64,000 nt of DNA from Actinomyces sp. (GTDB lineage: Bacteria > Actinomycetota > Actinomycetes > Actinomycetales > Actinomycetaceae). The stretch is from positions 1 to 64,000 of the forward strand of contig JALCNR010000005.1 of assembly GCA_022649165.1 (NCBI GenBank), written 5' to 3'. The translations under genes were made by a program, and so were the position numbers. Shown here in pieces: positions 25,372 to 34,673 of the stretch (the first letter of the stretch is position 1; every line of letters begins with the position of its first letter). The notes beneath the pieces were generated by a model, which had not been told where the DNA came from, ran no database searches, and saw only the letters and a program-made list of their open reading frames with translations.

Positions 25372-26622
25372 CTATTTCTTGCCTCGATCTACGACCTTCA
25401 CCGCATCCAGATACGCGATCTGTTCACCGTCGCGTAGGCAGGTGATTCCGGCGGCATCCCCGGTGGCCTCGACGTAGCGGCGCAAGATCACGGAGGCGTA
25501 CTTCTCATCGAGCTCCATGCAGTAGGCGATCCGGTCGGTCGCCTCGCACGCCATCAGCGTGGAGCCGGAGCCGGCGAATGTGTCGAGCACGATCGCGTTG
25601 GATTGGGTGGAGTTCCCGATCGGATACGCCAATAAGTCCAGCGGCTTTGAGGTCGGATGATCAGCGTTGCGACGGGGCTTATCAAACCGCCAGATGGTGG
25701 TTTGTTTCCGGTCGGCGTACCACTTGTGCTTACCCGTCTTTACCCAGCCGTACAGGATCGGCTCGTGTTGCCACTGGTACGGGGATCGCCCCAGCACGAG
25801 GGAGTCCTTCACCCAGATACAACAGCCCGAGAGCTTGAAGCCTGCGTCTTGGAAGGCGCGCCGGAAGTTCAGACCTTCGGTGTCGGCGTGGAACACATAC
25901 GCTGACGCGCCCTTCTCACACACTTCCGCCATCTGGGTAAAGGCGGCGAGCAGGAACTCGTAGAACGCGTCCGCGCCCATCTTGTCGTTCTTGATCGACA
26001 AGCCGTCAGACGATTCAAATGCGACGTTGTATGGCGGGTCCGTGAGCACCAGGTTGGCGCGCTTGCCCTCCATGAGCGTGGCGACGTCGCCCTCGTTGGT
26101 GGCGTCGCCGCAGACGAGCCGGTGCCTGCCTACTGTCCACACGTCACCGCGCTGCACGAACGCGGCGGCCTCCAGAGCGGCTGTCAGGTCAAAGTCGTCG
26201 TCCTCCACTTCGTCCTCATCCAAGGAGCCGATCAACTGCTGGATTTCGTCGTCGTCGAAGCCAGTCAGCTCAGCGTCGAAATCCGAGGCATTAAGGTCGG
26301 CAATCAGCAGGGCGAGTTTGTCCTGGTCCCAGTCGCCGCTGATCTTGTTGAGCGCAACGTTGAGCGCCTTCTCCCGCGTCTCGTCCAGTTCGACGACCAC
26401 GCAGTCGACGCTGGTGTGGTCGAGGTCTTCGAGGATTTTGAGGCGCTGGTGGCCGCCGACGACATGCCCGGTGGTCTTGTTCCAGATGATAGGTTCGACG
26501 TATCCGAACTCCGTCAGCGACCGCTTGAGCTTTTCGTAGTCGGGGTCGCCGGGCTTCAGATCCTTGCGGGGGTTGTAGTTAGCGGGCGTGAGGTCAGCGA
26601 TGGGCAGTTGCTCGATGCGCAT
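25372..26622 (-). CDS. ParB-like nuclease domain fused to N4/N6 DNA methylase
   Basis: 416 residues from the ATG at 26622, which lies inside the metK 3' end (29-base overlap). The N-terminal ~100 residues are ParB-like (N-Y-N-P-R-K-D, V-G-G-H-Q-R-L). The methylase begins near 170, with T-D-P-P-Y-N-V (motif IV) and D-T-F-A-G-S-G-S-T-L (motif I), so the order is that of beta-class methylases. Such fusions are frequent in phages, where they methylate phage DNA against restriction or affect packaging. The overlapping SAM synthetase gene suggests a local methyl-donor supply. Confidence 0.92.
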   Translation of the reverse strand: MRIEQLPIADLTPANYNPRKDLKPGDPDYEKLKRSLTEFGYVEPIIWNKTTGHVVGGHQRLKILEDLDHTSVDCVVVELDETREKALNVALNKISGDWDQDKLALLIADLNASDFDAELTGFDDDEIQQLIGSLDEDEVEDDDFDLTAALEAAAFVQRGDVWTVGRHRLVCGDATNEGDVATLMEGKRANLVLTDPPYNVAFESSDGLSIKNDKMGADAFYEFLLAAFTQMAEVCEKGASAYVFHADTEGLNFRRAFQDAGFKLSGCCIWVKDSLVLGRSPYQWQHEPILYGWVKTGKHKWYADRKQTTIWRFDKPRRNADHPTSKPLDLLAYPIGNSTQSNAIVLDTFAGSGSTLMACEATDRIAYCMELDEKYASVILRRYVEATGDAAGITCLRDGEQIAYLDAVKVVDRGKK

Positions 26623-27784
26623 GGGTTTCCACCGCCTTTCGTAGGTCGCGCTCGTAGCGCCAGGTTTGTTCCCAGCGCGTCCAGTCCTGACCCAAGTGCC
26701 CGTAGACCGCCAGATCCCGGTAGCGGGGTGTGCACAGGGCGAGGGCGTCGATAATCCCCGCCGGCCGCAGGGGGAACACGTCCCGCGCAACGGAGGTCAA
26801 GATGTGGTCGGCGTATTCGCCGGTGCCGAGCGTGTCCACGCTGAAGGCGACCGGATCAGCCTTCCCAATCGCATAGCTGATCGCGACTTGGCATTCAGCG
26901 GCGAGTCCGGCGTCGACGATCGTGCGGGCGACCAGGCGTGCCATGTAGGCCGCGCTGCGGTCGACCTTCGAGGGGTCTTTGCCGGAGAACGCGCCCCCAC
27001 CATGCGGGGCAAGCCCGCCGTAGGTGTCGACCATGAGCTTCCGACCCGTCAACCCGGTGTCGGCTCGCGGCCCGCCCTCGACGAACCTGCCCGACGGATT
27101 CACCAAGACCTCCGTGTCACCGTCCACAGGCAGATAGCGCTGGCAGGCCGGGGCAACGACCAGCGATTCGACCTCGCGGGTGAGCGCTTCCAGATCCTTG
27201 CCCGCCTCGTGCTGGACAGACACGATCACGGTGTCGATGGTTTCGGGTGTGCCGGTGTCGTCGTAGCGCACCGAGACCTGTGCCTTGCCGTCCGGGTTGA
27301 TCCCCGTGATAGTGCCGTCGATGCGGGCGGTGTCGAGACGCTTGCAGATTTGGTGTGCCAAGACGAGCGGCAGCGGAAGCCGTTCGGGAGTCTCGACAGT
27401 GGCGTAGCCGTAGACGGTGCCCTGATCACCCGCCCCCTGCAGCGCGAACGCCGAGCTGTCGCCTGCGCGTGCCTCCAGGGAGGTGGACACTCCCGCGTTG
27501 ATGTCGCCGGATTGTCGGCGCGTCCACACGTAGATCAGGAACCCGAGCGGACTGTAACCGGCTTTCGCGAGGGCGGTGCGCACCGACTCACGAATACGCG
27601 GGCGGTGGTTGGTTGTGATTTCGCCGGTGACGATGATCCGCTCGCCTGCGGCCATCACCTCCACCGCCACCCGGGCAGCCTTGTCCTCCCAGAGGATGTC
27701 GTCGAGGATCTGGTCGGCGATCTGGTCACACAGCTTGTCCGGATGACCAGCACACACGGACTCGGCAGTACGGACGGTAGACAT
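26594..27784 (-). CDS. metK: S-adenosylmethionine synthetase
   Basis: 396 residues from the ATG at 27784, the usual MetK length. Contains G-H-P-D-K-L-C-D-Q-I-A-D (N-terminal ATP site), G-D-Q-G near position 115-120 and G-G-G-A-F-S-G-K-D-P-S-K-V-D-R, all diagnostic. It converts methionine and ATP to SAM. Placed between small terminase and a DNA methylase whose start overlaps it, so it is phage-encoded rather than a host housekeeping gene. The product could compensate for SAM depletion or boost methylation during infection. Confidence 0.95.
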   Translation of the reverse strand: MSTVRTAESVCAGHPDKLCDQIADQILDDILWEDKAARVAVEVMAAGERIIVTGEITTNHRPRIRESVRTALAKAGYSPLGFLIYVWTRRQSGDINAGVSTSLEARAGDSSAFALQGAGDQGTVYGYATVETPERLPLPLVLAHQICKRLDTARIDGTITGINPDGKAQVSVRYDDTGTPETIDTVIVSVQHEAGKDLEALTREVESLVVAPACQRYLPVDGDTEVLVNPSGRFVEGGPRADTGLTGRKLMVDTYGGLAPHGGGAFSGKDPSKVDRSAAYMARLVARTIVDAGLAAECQVAISYAIGKADPVAFSVDTLGTGEYADHILTSVARDVFPLRPAGIIDALALCTPRYRDLAVYGHLGQDWTRWEQTWRYERDLRKAVETHAHRATAHR

Positions 27785-27821
27785 GGGCACACTCGCTTCC
27801 ACGAAACACAGGGGGAAAAGA

Positions 27822-27855
27822 ACAGCGCCCACCCCGAACTGGGGGCAGGCGCAAC
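27822..27855 (-). terminator. Terminator between small terminase and metK
   Basis: gcgcc..cccc / gggg..ggcgc stem, followed leftward by TTCTTTTCC. Confidence 0.6.
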
Positions 27856-27873
27856 GAACAGGGGCTGGGCTGG

Positions 27874-28446
27874 TTAGGAGCGGGCCTTCAGCAGCTGCTC
27901 CATCACCTCGTCACCGGGCGTGGCACCCGCATAGTCGGTCGTGCAGGTGGCGCGCACGATCTCGTAAATCTCGTACCAATACACATTCGCCTGCTTCCCG
28001 AACGACTGCGACATGGCGACGAACGGGGACGCGATGGCGGCACCGGTGGTGGGGTGTTTGCCGAGCAGGCCGAACTTGGAGATCGCCTGCTCGCACTGCA
28101 CATAGCGGGCGAAGGCCTGCGCGTACGACTCAATCAACCTTGGTGCCACGAACTGCGAACAGCCGCGCTGATCAAGCCACTGCCAGGTTTCCCGGTAGAC
28201 GATGTCAGCGCCCAGCGGTTTGCCGTCGCGCTGAACCTCGGACAGGTAGTCGGACGGTTCGGGCATGGTCTCCCCGGCGAGCACCGCACCGGCACCGATG
28301 TCGCCGCCCTCAAAGTCGAACGGTTCGTTCAGTGGGTCCTCCAGGCGGGTGGCGGGCCGTCCGGCGGCGAGCTTCTCGTTCAGCGGATCAGGTTTCGCTC
28401 CTGCACGGACACGGCGTCCGCCCCGGTTGGTGCCGTCCTTGGCCAT
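27874..28446 (-). CDS. Terminase small subunit (P27-like)
   Basis: 190 residues with AAGGAGG before the ATG. W-Q-W-L-D ... P-R-L-I-E-S-Y-A-Q-A-F-A-R-Y and N-V-Y-W-Y-E-I-Y-E-I-V match P27-type small terminases, which bind the packaging site and present it to the large subunit. The first 60 residues are basic and Pro/Gly-rich. The distance to the large subunit is unusual. Confidence 0.85.
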   Translation of the reverse strand: MAKDGTNRGGRRVRAGAKPDPLNEKLAAGRPATRLEDPLNEPFDFEGGDIGAGAVLAGETMPEPSDYLSEVQRDGKPLGADIVYRETWQWLDQRGCSQFVAPRLIESYAQAFARYVQCEQAISKFGLLGKHPTTGAAIASPFVAMSQSFGKQANVYWYEIYEIVRATCTTDYAGATPGDEVMEQLLKARS

Positions 28447-28536
28447 GGATTACCTCCTTCTCTAGGCCAGTGGCCCGGGTATGGAGGCCAGGAGTGGGAA
28501 CCCCGCTATCGGTCGTAACCGTTCGATAATGGGGAT

Positions 28537-29445
28537 ATGCGTATTGAGCGTGACATCGATTTCGGGCGGCCGCGACGGATGCGCTGCGGACGTTGTGGAC
28601 ACGAAGAACTCGTCAGCCACGACTGGATGGCAAGCTGGGAGCAGGGCAGCGAGCTCTGCCCCGAATGCGGGATCGACTGCACCGAAGAAGACCGGGCTCG
28701 CCCCACGTACGACCCTGATGATCCAGCAATAGTCGATCATCAGGCTCTTCGGATGTTCTGGTACCACACCAGCACGATCCCGGACTGGCCCCAGAAGGAG
28801 TTCGATCCACGGGAGAAGCTGACTCCAGAGACCGTTCAGCGCATGACGAGGATGTGCGGTGCAGGCGCTGTCGACCGATGGGCTGAACAACAGAAATCCA
28901 AAGCCCTTCACGTCGGCACCTACGAGGCAGCAATCGAGAACATGCTCAGGCGAATGGATGACCAGCCCGAGGGCGATGCCCCGTTCTACCTGTACCGAGT
29001 AGTGCTCGACGACGCTGTGGGCATCGAACCGGGAGTTCATCGCGAACCAACGAACTGGATCGGCGATGCACAACCAGAGAAGTTCCTGAACCCCGGACAT
29101 TCCGTCTACCGCTACATCAACGAACACGAGGACGAAGGCAGCATTTCGTTGGCTCTTACCGCAGACGCGATCGAGTCGGTATCTGGAATTCAGATACCCG
29201 TAGCGACCCAAACGCCAGCTAGGAAGAAACAACGCCTGGCTACGTGGCAGGACGTTCAGCTGAAGGTCAAGGAAGCGAGCGTACCTGACCGGGTACGGCC
29301 CCGTTTAGCAGGTGCTTTCAGGGCCGTTAGCGCAAGCAATACCGACCACCTCAATCTGGATCTCCTCGACGGGCTGGTTGATCTCATCCAAAATCCCTCT
29401 CATATCCTCGCTCTCCTTGACTCCGTGGGGCCCCGACAAGTCTGA
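28537..29445 (+). CDS. Zinc-ribbon protein of unknown function (moron)
   Basis: 302 residues. N-terminal zinc ribbon (C-G-R-C-G ... C-P-E-C-G, about 17-45). The centre has F-Y-L-Y-R-V-V-L-D-D-A-V-G-I and Y-R-Y-I-N-E-H-E-D-E-G-S-I-S-L-A. I do not recognise a family. A GATAAT -10-like box ends about 7 bases before the ATG, so the message may be nearly leaderless with its own promoter. Rightward among leftward phage genes, like the Mrr and AbiF-like genes, which suggests a lysogenically expressed cargo gene. Confidence 0.7.
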   Translation: MRIERDIDFGRPRRMRCGRCGHEELVSHDWMASWEQGSELCPECGIDCTEEDRARPTYDPDDPAIVDHQALRMFWYHTSTIPDWPQKEFDPREKLTPETVQRMTRMCGAGAVDRWAEQQKSKALHVGTYEAAIENMLRRMDDQPEGDAPFYLYRVVLDDAVGIEPGVHREPTNWIGDAQPEKFLNPGHSVYRYINEHEDEGSISLALTADAIESVSGIQIPVATQTPARKKQRLATWQDVQLKVKEASVPDRVRPRLAGAFRAVSASNTDHLNLDLLDGLVDLIQNPSHILALLDSVGPRQV

Positions 29446-29657
29446 ATCGGCAGCCTCGGGTCAATACCCTGTTTGATTCGGGGACTTTGTGCGCGGTTGG
29501 CCCCGCCCGCTGACCTGTCCGAAGTCCGTAGAGATCGAGAGGCCCCAACCCCCTCGCCAGCACCGCGACGTTGCCCAATGTCCGCCGAACAGCATCGAGG
29601 TAGGCATCTTTGAGGTTCCACGGTCTCGGCGCGACAGCGGGCGACGTGGCGAAGCTT

Positions 29658-30035
29658 TCAGTAGGTGTATACCCGAGGTGCTCGTCTCCATCGGTCACCG
29701 TCGAGCGCCGACTGTCGGGAGTGGCACGACTTACACAGGCTCCGGAGGTTACTCATGTCATGCGTGCCGCCGTGCTCCAACGGGATGACGTGGTGGACTT
29801 CCTGCGCGGGCGTGTACCGGCTAGTCGCGAGGCAGTCCTCACACAAGGGATGGGCGGTGATGTAGGCGGCACGGATCTTGCGCCAGCGAGCACCGTAGCG
29901 CCGGTTGATCTTCGGGTCACGCTGCCACCGTCGGTAGCGCTCGTCTTCGGCCTTGGCGTGGGCTTCGCAAAAGCGGGCGTGGGTGAGGTTCGGGCAGCCG
30001 GGCTGGGAACACGGACGGGCAGGCTTGACCGGCAT
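29658..30035 (-). CDS. HNH endonuclease
   Basis: 125 residues from the ATG at 30035 (AGGAG upstream). Zinc-knuckle start (C-S-Q-P-G-C, C-E-A-H), then the HNH core C-E-D-C, V-H-H-V-I-P-L, N-L-R-S-L-C-K-S-C-H-S. Phage HNH proteins next to terminase genes act in cos cleavage or packaging together with terminase. Confidence 0.93.
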   Translation of the reverse strand: MPVKPARPCSQPGCPNLTHARFCEAHAKAEDERYRRWQRDPKINRRYGARWRKIRAAYITAHPLCEDCLATSRYTPAQEVHHVIPLEHGGTHDMSNLRSLCKSCHSRQSALDGDRWRRAPRVYTY

Positions 30036-30062
30036 CCCACACGCTCCTTTCGCTGACATGGC

Positions 30063-30113
30063 AAAGCCCCAAGGCTTCCGGGCTTATCGCCGGGTTTGCC
30101 CTGGGGCTTTTCC
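30063..30113. terminator. Inverted repeat, possible terminator
   Basis: aaagcccca (30063-30071) pairs with tggggcttt (30102-30110), around a smaller ccgg stem. The longer T run is on the plus strand; direction is uncertain. It separates early from late genes. Confidence 0.45.
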
Positions 30114-30193
30114 TACTTTTCAACCACCTACATCATTGCAGGCCGGAAACGGTAAATGCATCCGCAGTTCTTGACACCTTTTGGCGATTGGGT

Positions 30194-30655
30194 TCACGCC
30201 GCCTGCCCATACAGCGCAGACGCCAGCCGGGCGAGTGCGCGGGACTTCTTCTGGTAGGCGCTGGTGCGCTCCACGTAGAAGTGGTCACACACCGTCTGCA
30301 CCGCATCATCCTGGGTACCGTCGCCGAGGAAGAATGCTTCGAGCACGAACCTGTCGTCGTCGGTGAGCAGCTGCCAGGCGGGAAGGAACCACGCCATGTA
30401 CTCACGCGCTTGGGCGTAGCGGGCACGGTAGAAGTCGATCCGATCCAACGTGGCCGCCACACGCATCCCCCCAGCGTGCAGATCCGTGTGACGTGGCATC
30501 CCGTCGAGTTTCGGTGAAGCTGGGGTGGTGACGTCGTCGTAGGCGGTCTTGATTGCATCGTCGGTGGTGTCGATGATCTGCTCCATCACGGCGAAGTCCT
30601 GCAGCGCAGAGATGGCGGCTTTGCGGGTGTCGAGGTATTTGGTCATCACATGCAT
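30194..30655 (-). CDS. Sigma-like phage transcription regulator (ArpU/RinA type)
   Basis: 153 residues from the ATG at 30655, inside the 3' end of the helicase gene. The C-terminal ~60 residues (L-E-A-F-F-L-G-D-G ... F-Y-V-E-R-T-S-A-Y-Q-K-K-S-R-A-L-A-R-L) look like a sigma region 4-type helix-turn-helix. Proteins of this size just before HNH and terminase genes often activate late transcription. Function by position and fold only. Confidence 0.7.
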   Translation of the reverse strand: MHVMTKYLDTRKAAISALQDFAVMEQIIDTTDDAIKTAYDDVTTPASPKLDGMPRHTDLHAGGMRVAATLDRIDFYRARYAQAREYMAWFLPAWQLLTDDDRFVLEAFFLGDGTQDDAVQTVCDHFYVERTSAYQKKSRALARLASALYGQAA

Positions 30656-32022
30656 GACGACTCCTTCCTGAGGGTGGTTGACAGTTCGGTGGCGACTGCG
30701 TCGATCAACGCGGCCTGAGTCATGTCCTTCGCCTCCAGCGCCTTGAGGACGGCCTGGTCGAGGGTGCCGGTAGCGGCGAGGTGGGTGATGGTGACCGGCT
30801 CGGCCTGTCCTTGCCGATACAGCCGGGCGTTGGTCTGCTGATACAGCTCCAAGCTCCAGGTCAGCGAGAACCACACCAGCAGGTGGCCACCGGCCTGCAG
30901 ATTCAGGCCGTGCCCGGCGGATGCGGGGTGGATCAGGCCGAGCGGGATGTCGCCCCGATTCCACGCCTCGATGTCCGCCGAGGTCTTGAGTTCGCGGGCG
31001 TCCGGGAAACGCTGGTGGATTCTGGCGAGGTCGTGCTTGAACCAGTAGGCGACGAGCACGCTCTGCCCGTTGGCGGCCTCGAGGATGTCTTCGAGGGCGT
31101 CGAGTTTCGCCCCATGCACCTCGACCGGGTTGCCGTGCTCGTCGTAGATCGCCCCAGAGGCGAGCTGCAGCAGCTTGCCCGACAGCGCGGCAGCGTTCGC
31201 CGCATCCACCACCTGCCCATCCAGATCAACAACCAGATCGGCCTTCAGCTGCTCATACACGGCCCGCTCTTTGGCTCCGAGTACCACCGGTGTGGTCGTC
31301 ACCGTCAGATCAGGCAGCGTGAGGTGGTCGGTAGTGCGCATCGACAACGTCATGTCGGCGATGGCGTCGTAGATCTCGTCCTCCGCACCCTCGCGGGGCT
31401 TGTAGGTGAAAACTTGCATTCCGTTGCGTTTGTCCGGGGTGAACCAGCGGTCGCGGTAACGGGTGATGAACCTGCCGAGGCGTTGGCCTCCGTCGAGGAG
31501 CCGGAACTGCGCCCAGATATCCATCAGCCCGTTGGAGGCGGGGGTGCCGGTCAGGCCGACCCAGCGCTTGACGTGCGGGCGCATCTTCACCAACGCCGTG
31601 AACCGCTTCGCACGATGATTCTTAAACGAGCTCAGTTCGTCGATGACGACCATGTCGAACGGCCAGCTATCGCCGTAATAGCTGACCAGCCAGGGGATGT
31701 TTTCCCGGTTGATGACGGTCACCATCGCCGACTTGGCGAGTGCGTCGAGCCGGTCAGCTTTGGTGCCTACAGCCACCGCCACCGATAGCCCCTCGAGGTG
31801 ATCCCACTTCGCTACTTCGGTGGGCCAGGTGTCTCGGGCTACACGCAACGGCGCGACGACCAAGACGCGGGAGACGGTGAAGTGGTCGAGCAGCAGTTCC
31901 CAGATGGCCGTCAGGGTGATGACACTCTTGCCGAGTCCCATGCCCAGGAGGATGGCGGCCTCTGGGTGGTCGAGGATGAACTCGGTGGCCTGGGTCTGGT
32001 AGTTATGCGGCCGGTAGTGCAT
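30646..32022 (-). CDS. SNF2/DEAD-type phage helicase
   Basis: 458 residues from the ATG at 32022, with AGGAGG 5 bases upstream. Motifs: G-M-G-L-G-K-S (I), V-I-D-E-L (II), S-F-K-N-H-R-A-K-R, G-T-P-A-S-N (III), and C-terminal Q-T-N-A-R-L-Y-R-Q-G-Q (VI). It is the compact SNF2-like helicase of siphophage replication modules and overlaps the VRR-NUC gene upstream by 20 bases. Confidence 0.93.
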   Translation of the reverse strand: MHYRPHNYQTQATEFILDHPEAAILLGMGLGKSVITLTAIWELLLDHFTVSRVLVVAPLRVARDTWPTEVAKWDHLEGLSVAVAVGTKADRLDALAKSAMVTVINRENIPWLVSYYGDSWPFDMVVIDELSSFKNHRAKRFTALVKMRPHVKRWVGLTGTPASNGLMDIWAQFRLLDGGQRLGRFITRYRDRWFTPDKRNGMQVFTYKPREGAEDEIYDAIADMTLSMRTTDHLTLPDLTVTTTPVVLGAKERAVYEQLKADLVVDLDGQVVDAANAAALSGKLLQLASGAIYDEHGNPVEVHGAKLDALEDILEAANGQSVLVAYWFKHDLARIHQRFPDARELKTSADIEAWNRGDIPLGLIHPASAGHGLNLQAGGHLLVWFSLTWSLELYQQTNARLYRQGQAEPVTITHLAATGTLDQAVLKALEAKDMTQAALIDAVATELSTTLRKESSCM

Positions 32023-32281
32023 CAAGCACCTCCTGGATGCCGTCGATCGAGTCAACGACCAGCGCGGTGAAGCCCTGCGCCTGTAGTTGGTTCATCCGGC
32101 GGCGTTGGATCGGCCGAAGCTTCTTGCCGGGGGCTTTCACTTCGATGAAGACGACCTGGCCTCCCATTAGGCATAGCCGGTCAGGTACGCCCGTGGTTCC
32201 AGGGCAGACAAGCTTCCAGCACAAGCCTCCGGAGGCTTCAACGGCCTTCTTGAGCTGGGCTTCGATGTGGTGTTCGTTCAT
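32003..32281 (-). CDS. VRR-NUC domain nuclease
   Basis: 92 residues from the ATG at 32281 (GGAG upstream). Stand-alone VRR-NUC: G-V-P-D-R and F-I-E-V-K-A-P-G give the D...ExK active site. Usually paired with the SNF2-type helicase in phage replication modules, probably for recombination or DNA repair. Confidence 0.93.
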   Translation of the reverse strand: MNEHHIEAQLKKAVEASGGLCWKLVCPGTTGVPDRLCLMGGQVVFIEVKAPGKKLRPIQRRRMNQLQAQGFTALVVDSIDGIQEVLDALPAA

Positions 32282-32414
32282 GGTCACTCCTTGAGTGGTT
32301 TCCCACGGGGTGACGACTGGTGACGGGTGGATCTGAACTTTTCTAAAGGCGATATTTTTATGGCCTTAGTAATAGTTCAATACCGGTCGTCACCGGTCGT
32401 CACCCTCATCGGGT

Positions 32415-34673
32415 TTAGCTGTTGAACTCGCTGGTCAGAGCCAGTCCGTAGACGTACATGCCATGCTTGGATTTGCGTCGTTCAAACCCGGACTGTTCGA
32501 GAGTGGCGTTGAAGTCGACCATCGGCCGCGCCCACCCGCTGGTGGATTGCGCCCACGCCCGATACTCCTGGTACAGGTCACCGGCACGTTCGGATAGGGA
32601 GGGATCCACCTCGCAGCGGGCGTCGAGAAACTGGGCGAACCAGTTGTTCTCTTCCCGATATGCGCTCGACGCATCTACTACCTGACTGGGCGGGGTGAGC
32701 TGGTAGTCCTCGGCGTGGATGAGCCGCGCGCCGTCCATGATCCAGGCGAGTACCGCTCCGCCAGCGGTCTTGTAGAGGTGGTCGGCGTAGTTCTTCACAT
32801 CGGAGTTGCCCTCGATGACCGCGTTGAACGGGATCACGATGAGCCTGCGCCAGATGCCCGCATCCATCGCGCCCACCCTGGGCAGGTGATTCGTGTAGAG
32901 GATGAGCGTGTGGGATGGGGTGAACGCGAACGGTGCCTTGTACTTCTTCTCCGCGTAGATCTGGTCAGTGGAGGCGAGCTGCTTGACCGTAGAGGTGGAC
33001 AGGCGCACGCCTTCCTCGGACTCGGCGGCGATGATGAGCCGCTTGCCTTTCGCTTCGGCAAGCTCAGGTTTGACGTTCCGGTTCCCGCCAATGGTGAGCA
33101 CGTCGGCGGACATGTTGCCCGCATACGTGCCGAGCACTCTCGCGATTGTGTTCCAGAACGTGGACTTGCCGTTGCGGCCATCCCCGTAGGCGATCACAAG
33201 CGCTTCGACCATGACCTTCCCGATCGCCGCCAGACCGACGATCCGCTGCACATATCCGATCAGCTCTGGGTCGGATTGGAAGAACACGTTGAGCGCCTGG
33301 TTCCAGATGTCTGTGTCCGTGTCGGTGGGGTCGAGCGCGGTTTGTTTCGTGATCAGATCCGTTGGGTTGTGGTCGCGTCGGGTGCCGTCACGCAGATCCC
33401 ACGTGCCACCAGGCGTGTTGAGGAGATACGGGTCAGCGTCCAGCCGGTCTGGGGTGGTCAGCAACATCGGGTGCGCTTCCCGCAGGCAGGCGGTGATCGC
33501 CCTGGACTCGCGGCGTTTCAAGACGAACGCCTCGTAGGTCTTCGCGTCCTCAAATGCCCGGTATGCGGCCCGCTGCGGTGAGGTGAAACTGGCGAGTGCT
33601 TTCGCTTTCGACGATGCGGCTGCGAGCACCGCGTCCGCGCCCGTCACCGCGAGCTCGTCGCGAGCCTTTTCCAGCAGGTGGCCGGCCTCGGCGAGTTGCC
33701 GGTCGGTCAGTTCCTGGGCGATGCCTTGCGCAGCAGGCGCAGACTCAGACCACACGCCGCCTTCGTAGACGAGCCAGTCTGTGGCCTCCGTGAACGCCAG
33801 ACGCGACGAGTATTCTGCGGTCAGCATCGCAGCTTGCCCCACATCGGTGAAATCATCCGGCCGCAGGCTCGTCAACTGCGCGTAGGCTTCCGGAGACAGA
33901 TAACCCGGCTGCGCCTCGACCTTGGCGGCGAACCGGCACGCCGAGCCCCAGATCGACTCCAACTCGTGATCCGACAGTGGCGGTTCACACAGGGATGCTT
34001 TGCGATCGAACAGGTCACGGGCCTGGGTGGTCTGCCCGTAGCGGATCAGGACGCGCCCGGCGAAGCGGGACAGGGTGGCATTGCGGGAGCCTTCCCCGAT
34101 CACCTGGGTCGAGGCGTCGAACGCCGCGAACACGTCAATCTCGTCCGCCTCATCCAGCCAGGCGTCCAGCAGCCGGTCGCCGACGTGGACGGTGATCTCG
34201 GTGTTGGTGGTGCCGTAGATGAACCTGCCAGCATCCAACGCCTGCTGATCAAAGAAACCGAACCTGGCCGCCAGGCGACGCTTCAACCCCGCATAGGTGT
34301 CGGCGTCCTTCACTTCGGTGATCGGGAAGTAGACGTGGAAACGCGGCCTGGCCGACACCACGCCCTTCGGCTTCTGGTGGTTCCGGGAAGTGGCGGTCAT
34401 GAACACCACACCCGCTATCAACTCGCCGAGCTTCTCCGGTGTCACCCAGTCGGATGACTCTTCGGTGTGGTCGTTGTCGATGTCCATCACCACACAGTCT
34501 GAGGAGACAAAACTCGCCGACGAGCGCCGATCGCCGGTGTAGGTGGCTGCGACGTGATCCAACCTGGCCACCAGCTGCAGGTCAGCCTGGTCGGTGATGT
34601 GGTGGTGGTTCGGGTAGTGGTTGTTGTGCGGGTTGCCGCTACTGGTCGCGGCGCACAAAGTGAACGGGGTCAT
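32415..34673 (-). CDS. PrimPol/D5-type primase-helicase
   Basis: 752 residues from the ATG at 34673, overlapping the upstream stop (ATGA). The N-terminal ~230 residues resemble an archaeo-eukaryotic primase-polymerase (V-V-M-D-I-D-N-D-H; R-P-R-F-H-V-Y-F-P). The C-terminal half is a D5/SF3 helicase with Walker A G-D-G-R-N-G-K-S-T and Y-T-N-H-L-P. It is the likely replicative primase-helicase. About 130 bases downstream of the VRR-NUC start contain no gene. Confidence 0.9.
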   Translation of the reverse strand: MTPFTLCAATSSGNPHNNHYPNHHHITDQADLQLVARLDHVAATYTGDRRSSASFVSSDCVVMDIDNDHTEESSDWVTPEKLGELIAGVVFMTATSRNHQKPKGVVSARPRFHVYFPITEVKDADTYAGLKRRLAARFGFFDQQALDAGRFIYGTTNTEITVHVGDRLLDAWLDEADEIDVFAAFDASTQVIGEGSRNATLSRFAGRVLIRYGQTTQARDLFDRKASLCEPPLSDHELESIWGSACRFAAKVEAQPGYLSPEAYAQLTSLRPDDFTDVGQAAMLTAEYSSRLAFTEATDWLVYEGGVWSESAPAAQGIAQELTDRQLAEAGHLLEKARDELAVTGADAVLAAASSKAKALASFTSPQRAAYRAFEDAKTYEAFVLKRRESRAITACLREAHPMLLTTPDRLDADPYLLNTPGGTWDLRDGTRRDHNPTDLITKQTALDPTDTDTDIWNQALNVFFQSDPELIGYVQRIVGLAAIGKVMVEALVIAYGDGRNGKSTFWNTIARVLGTYAGNMSADVLTIGGNRNVKPELAEAKGKRLIIAAESEEGVRLSTSTVKQLASTDQIYAEKKYKAPFAFTPSHTLILYTNHLPRVGAMDAGIWRRLIVIPFNAVIEGNSDVKNYADHLYKTAGGAVLAWIMDGARLIHAEDYQLTPPSQVVDASSAYREENNWFAQFLDARCEVDPSLSERAGDLYQEYRAWAQSTSGWARPMVDFNATLEQSGFERRKSKHGMYVYGLALTSEFNS

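Noticed and set aside
28462-29232. Leftward 256-residue frame
   Set aside because: Lies opposite the 28537-29445 gene, which has zinc-ribbon motifs and a promoter-like box; the leftward frame has neither motif nor ribosome site.
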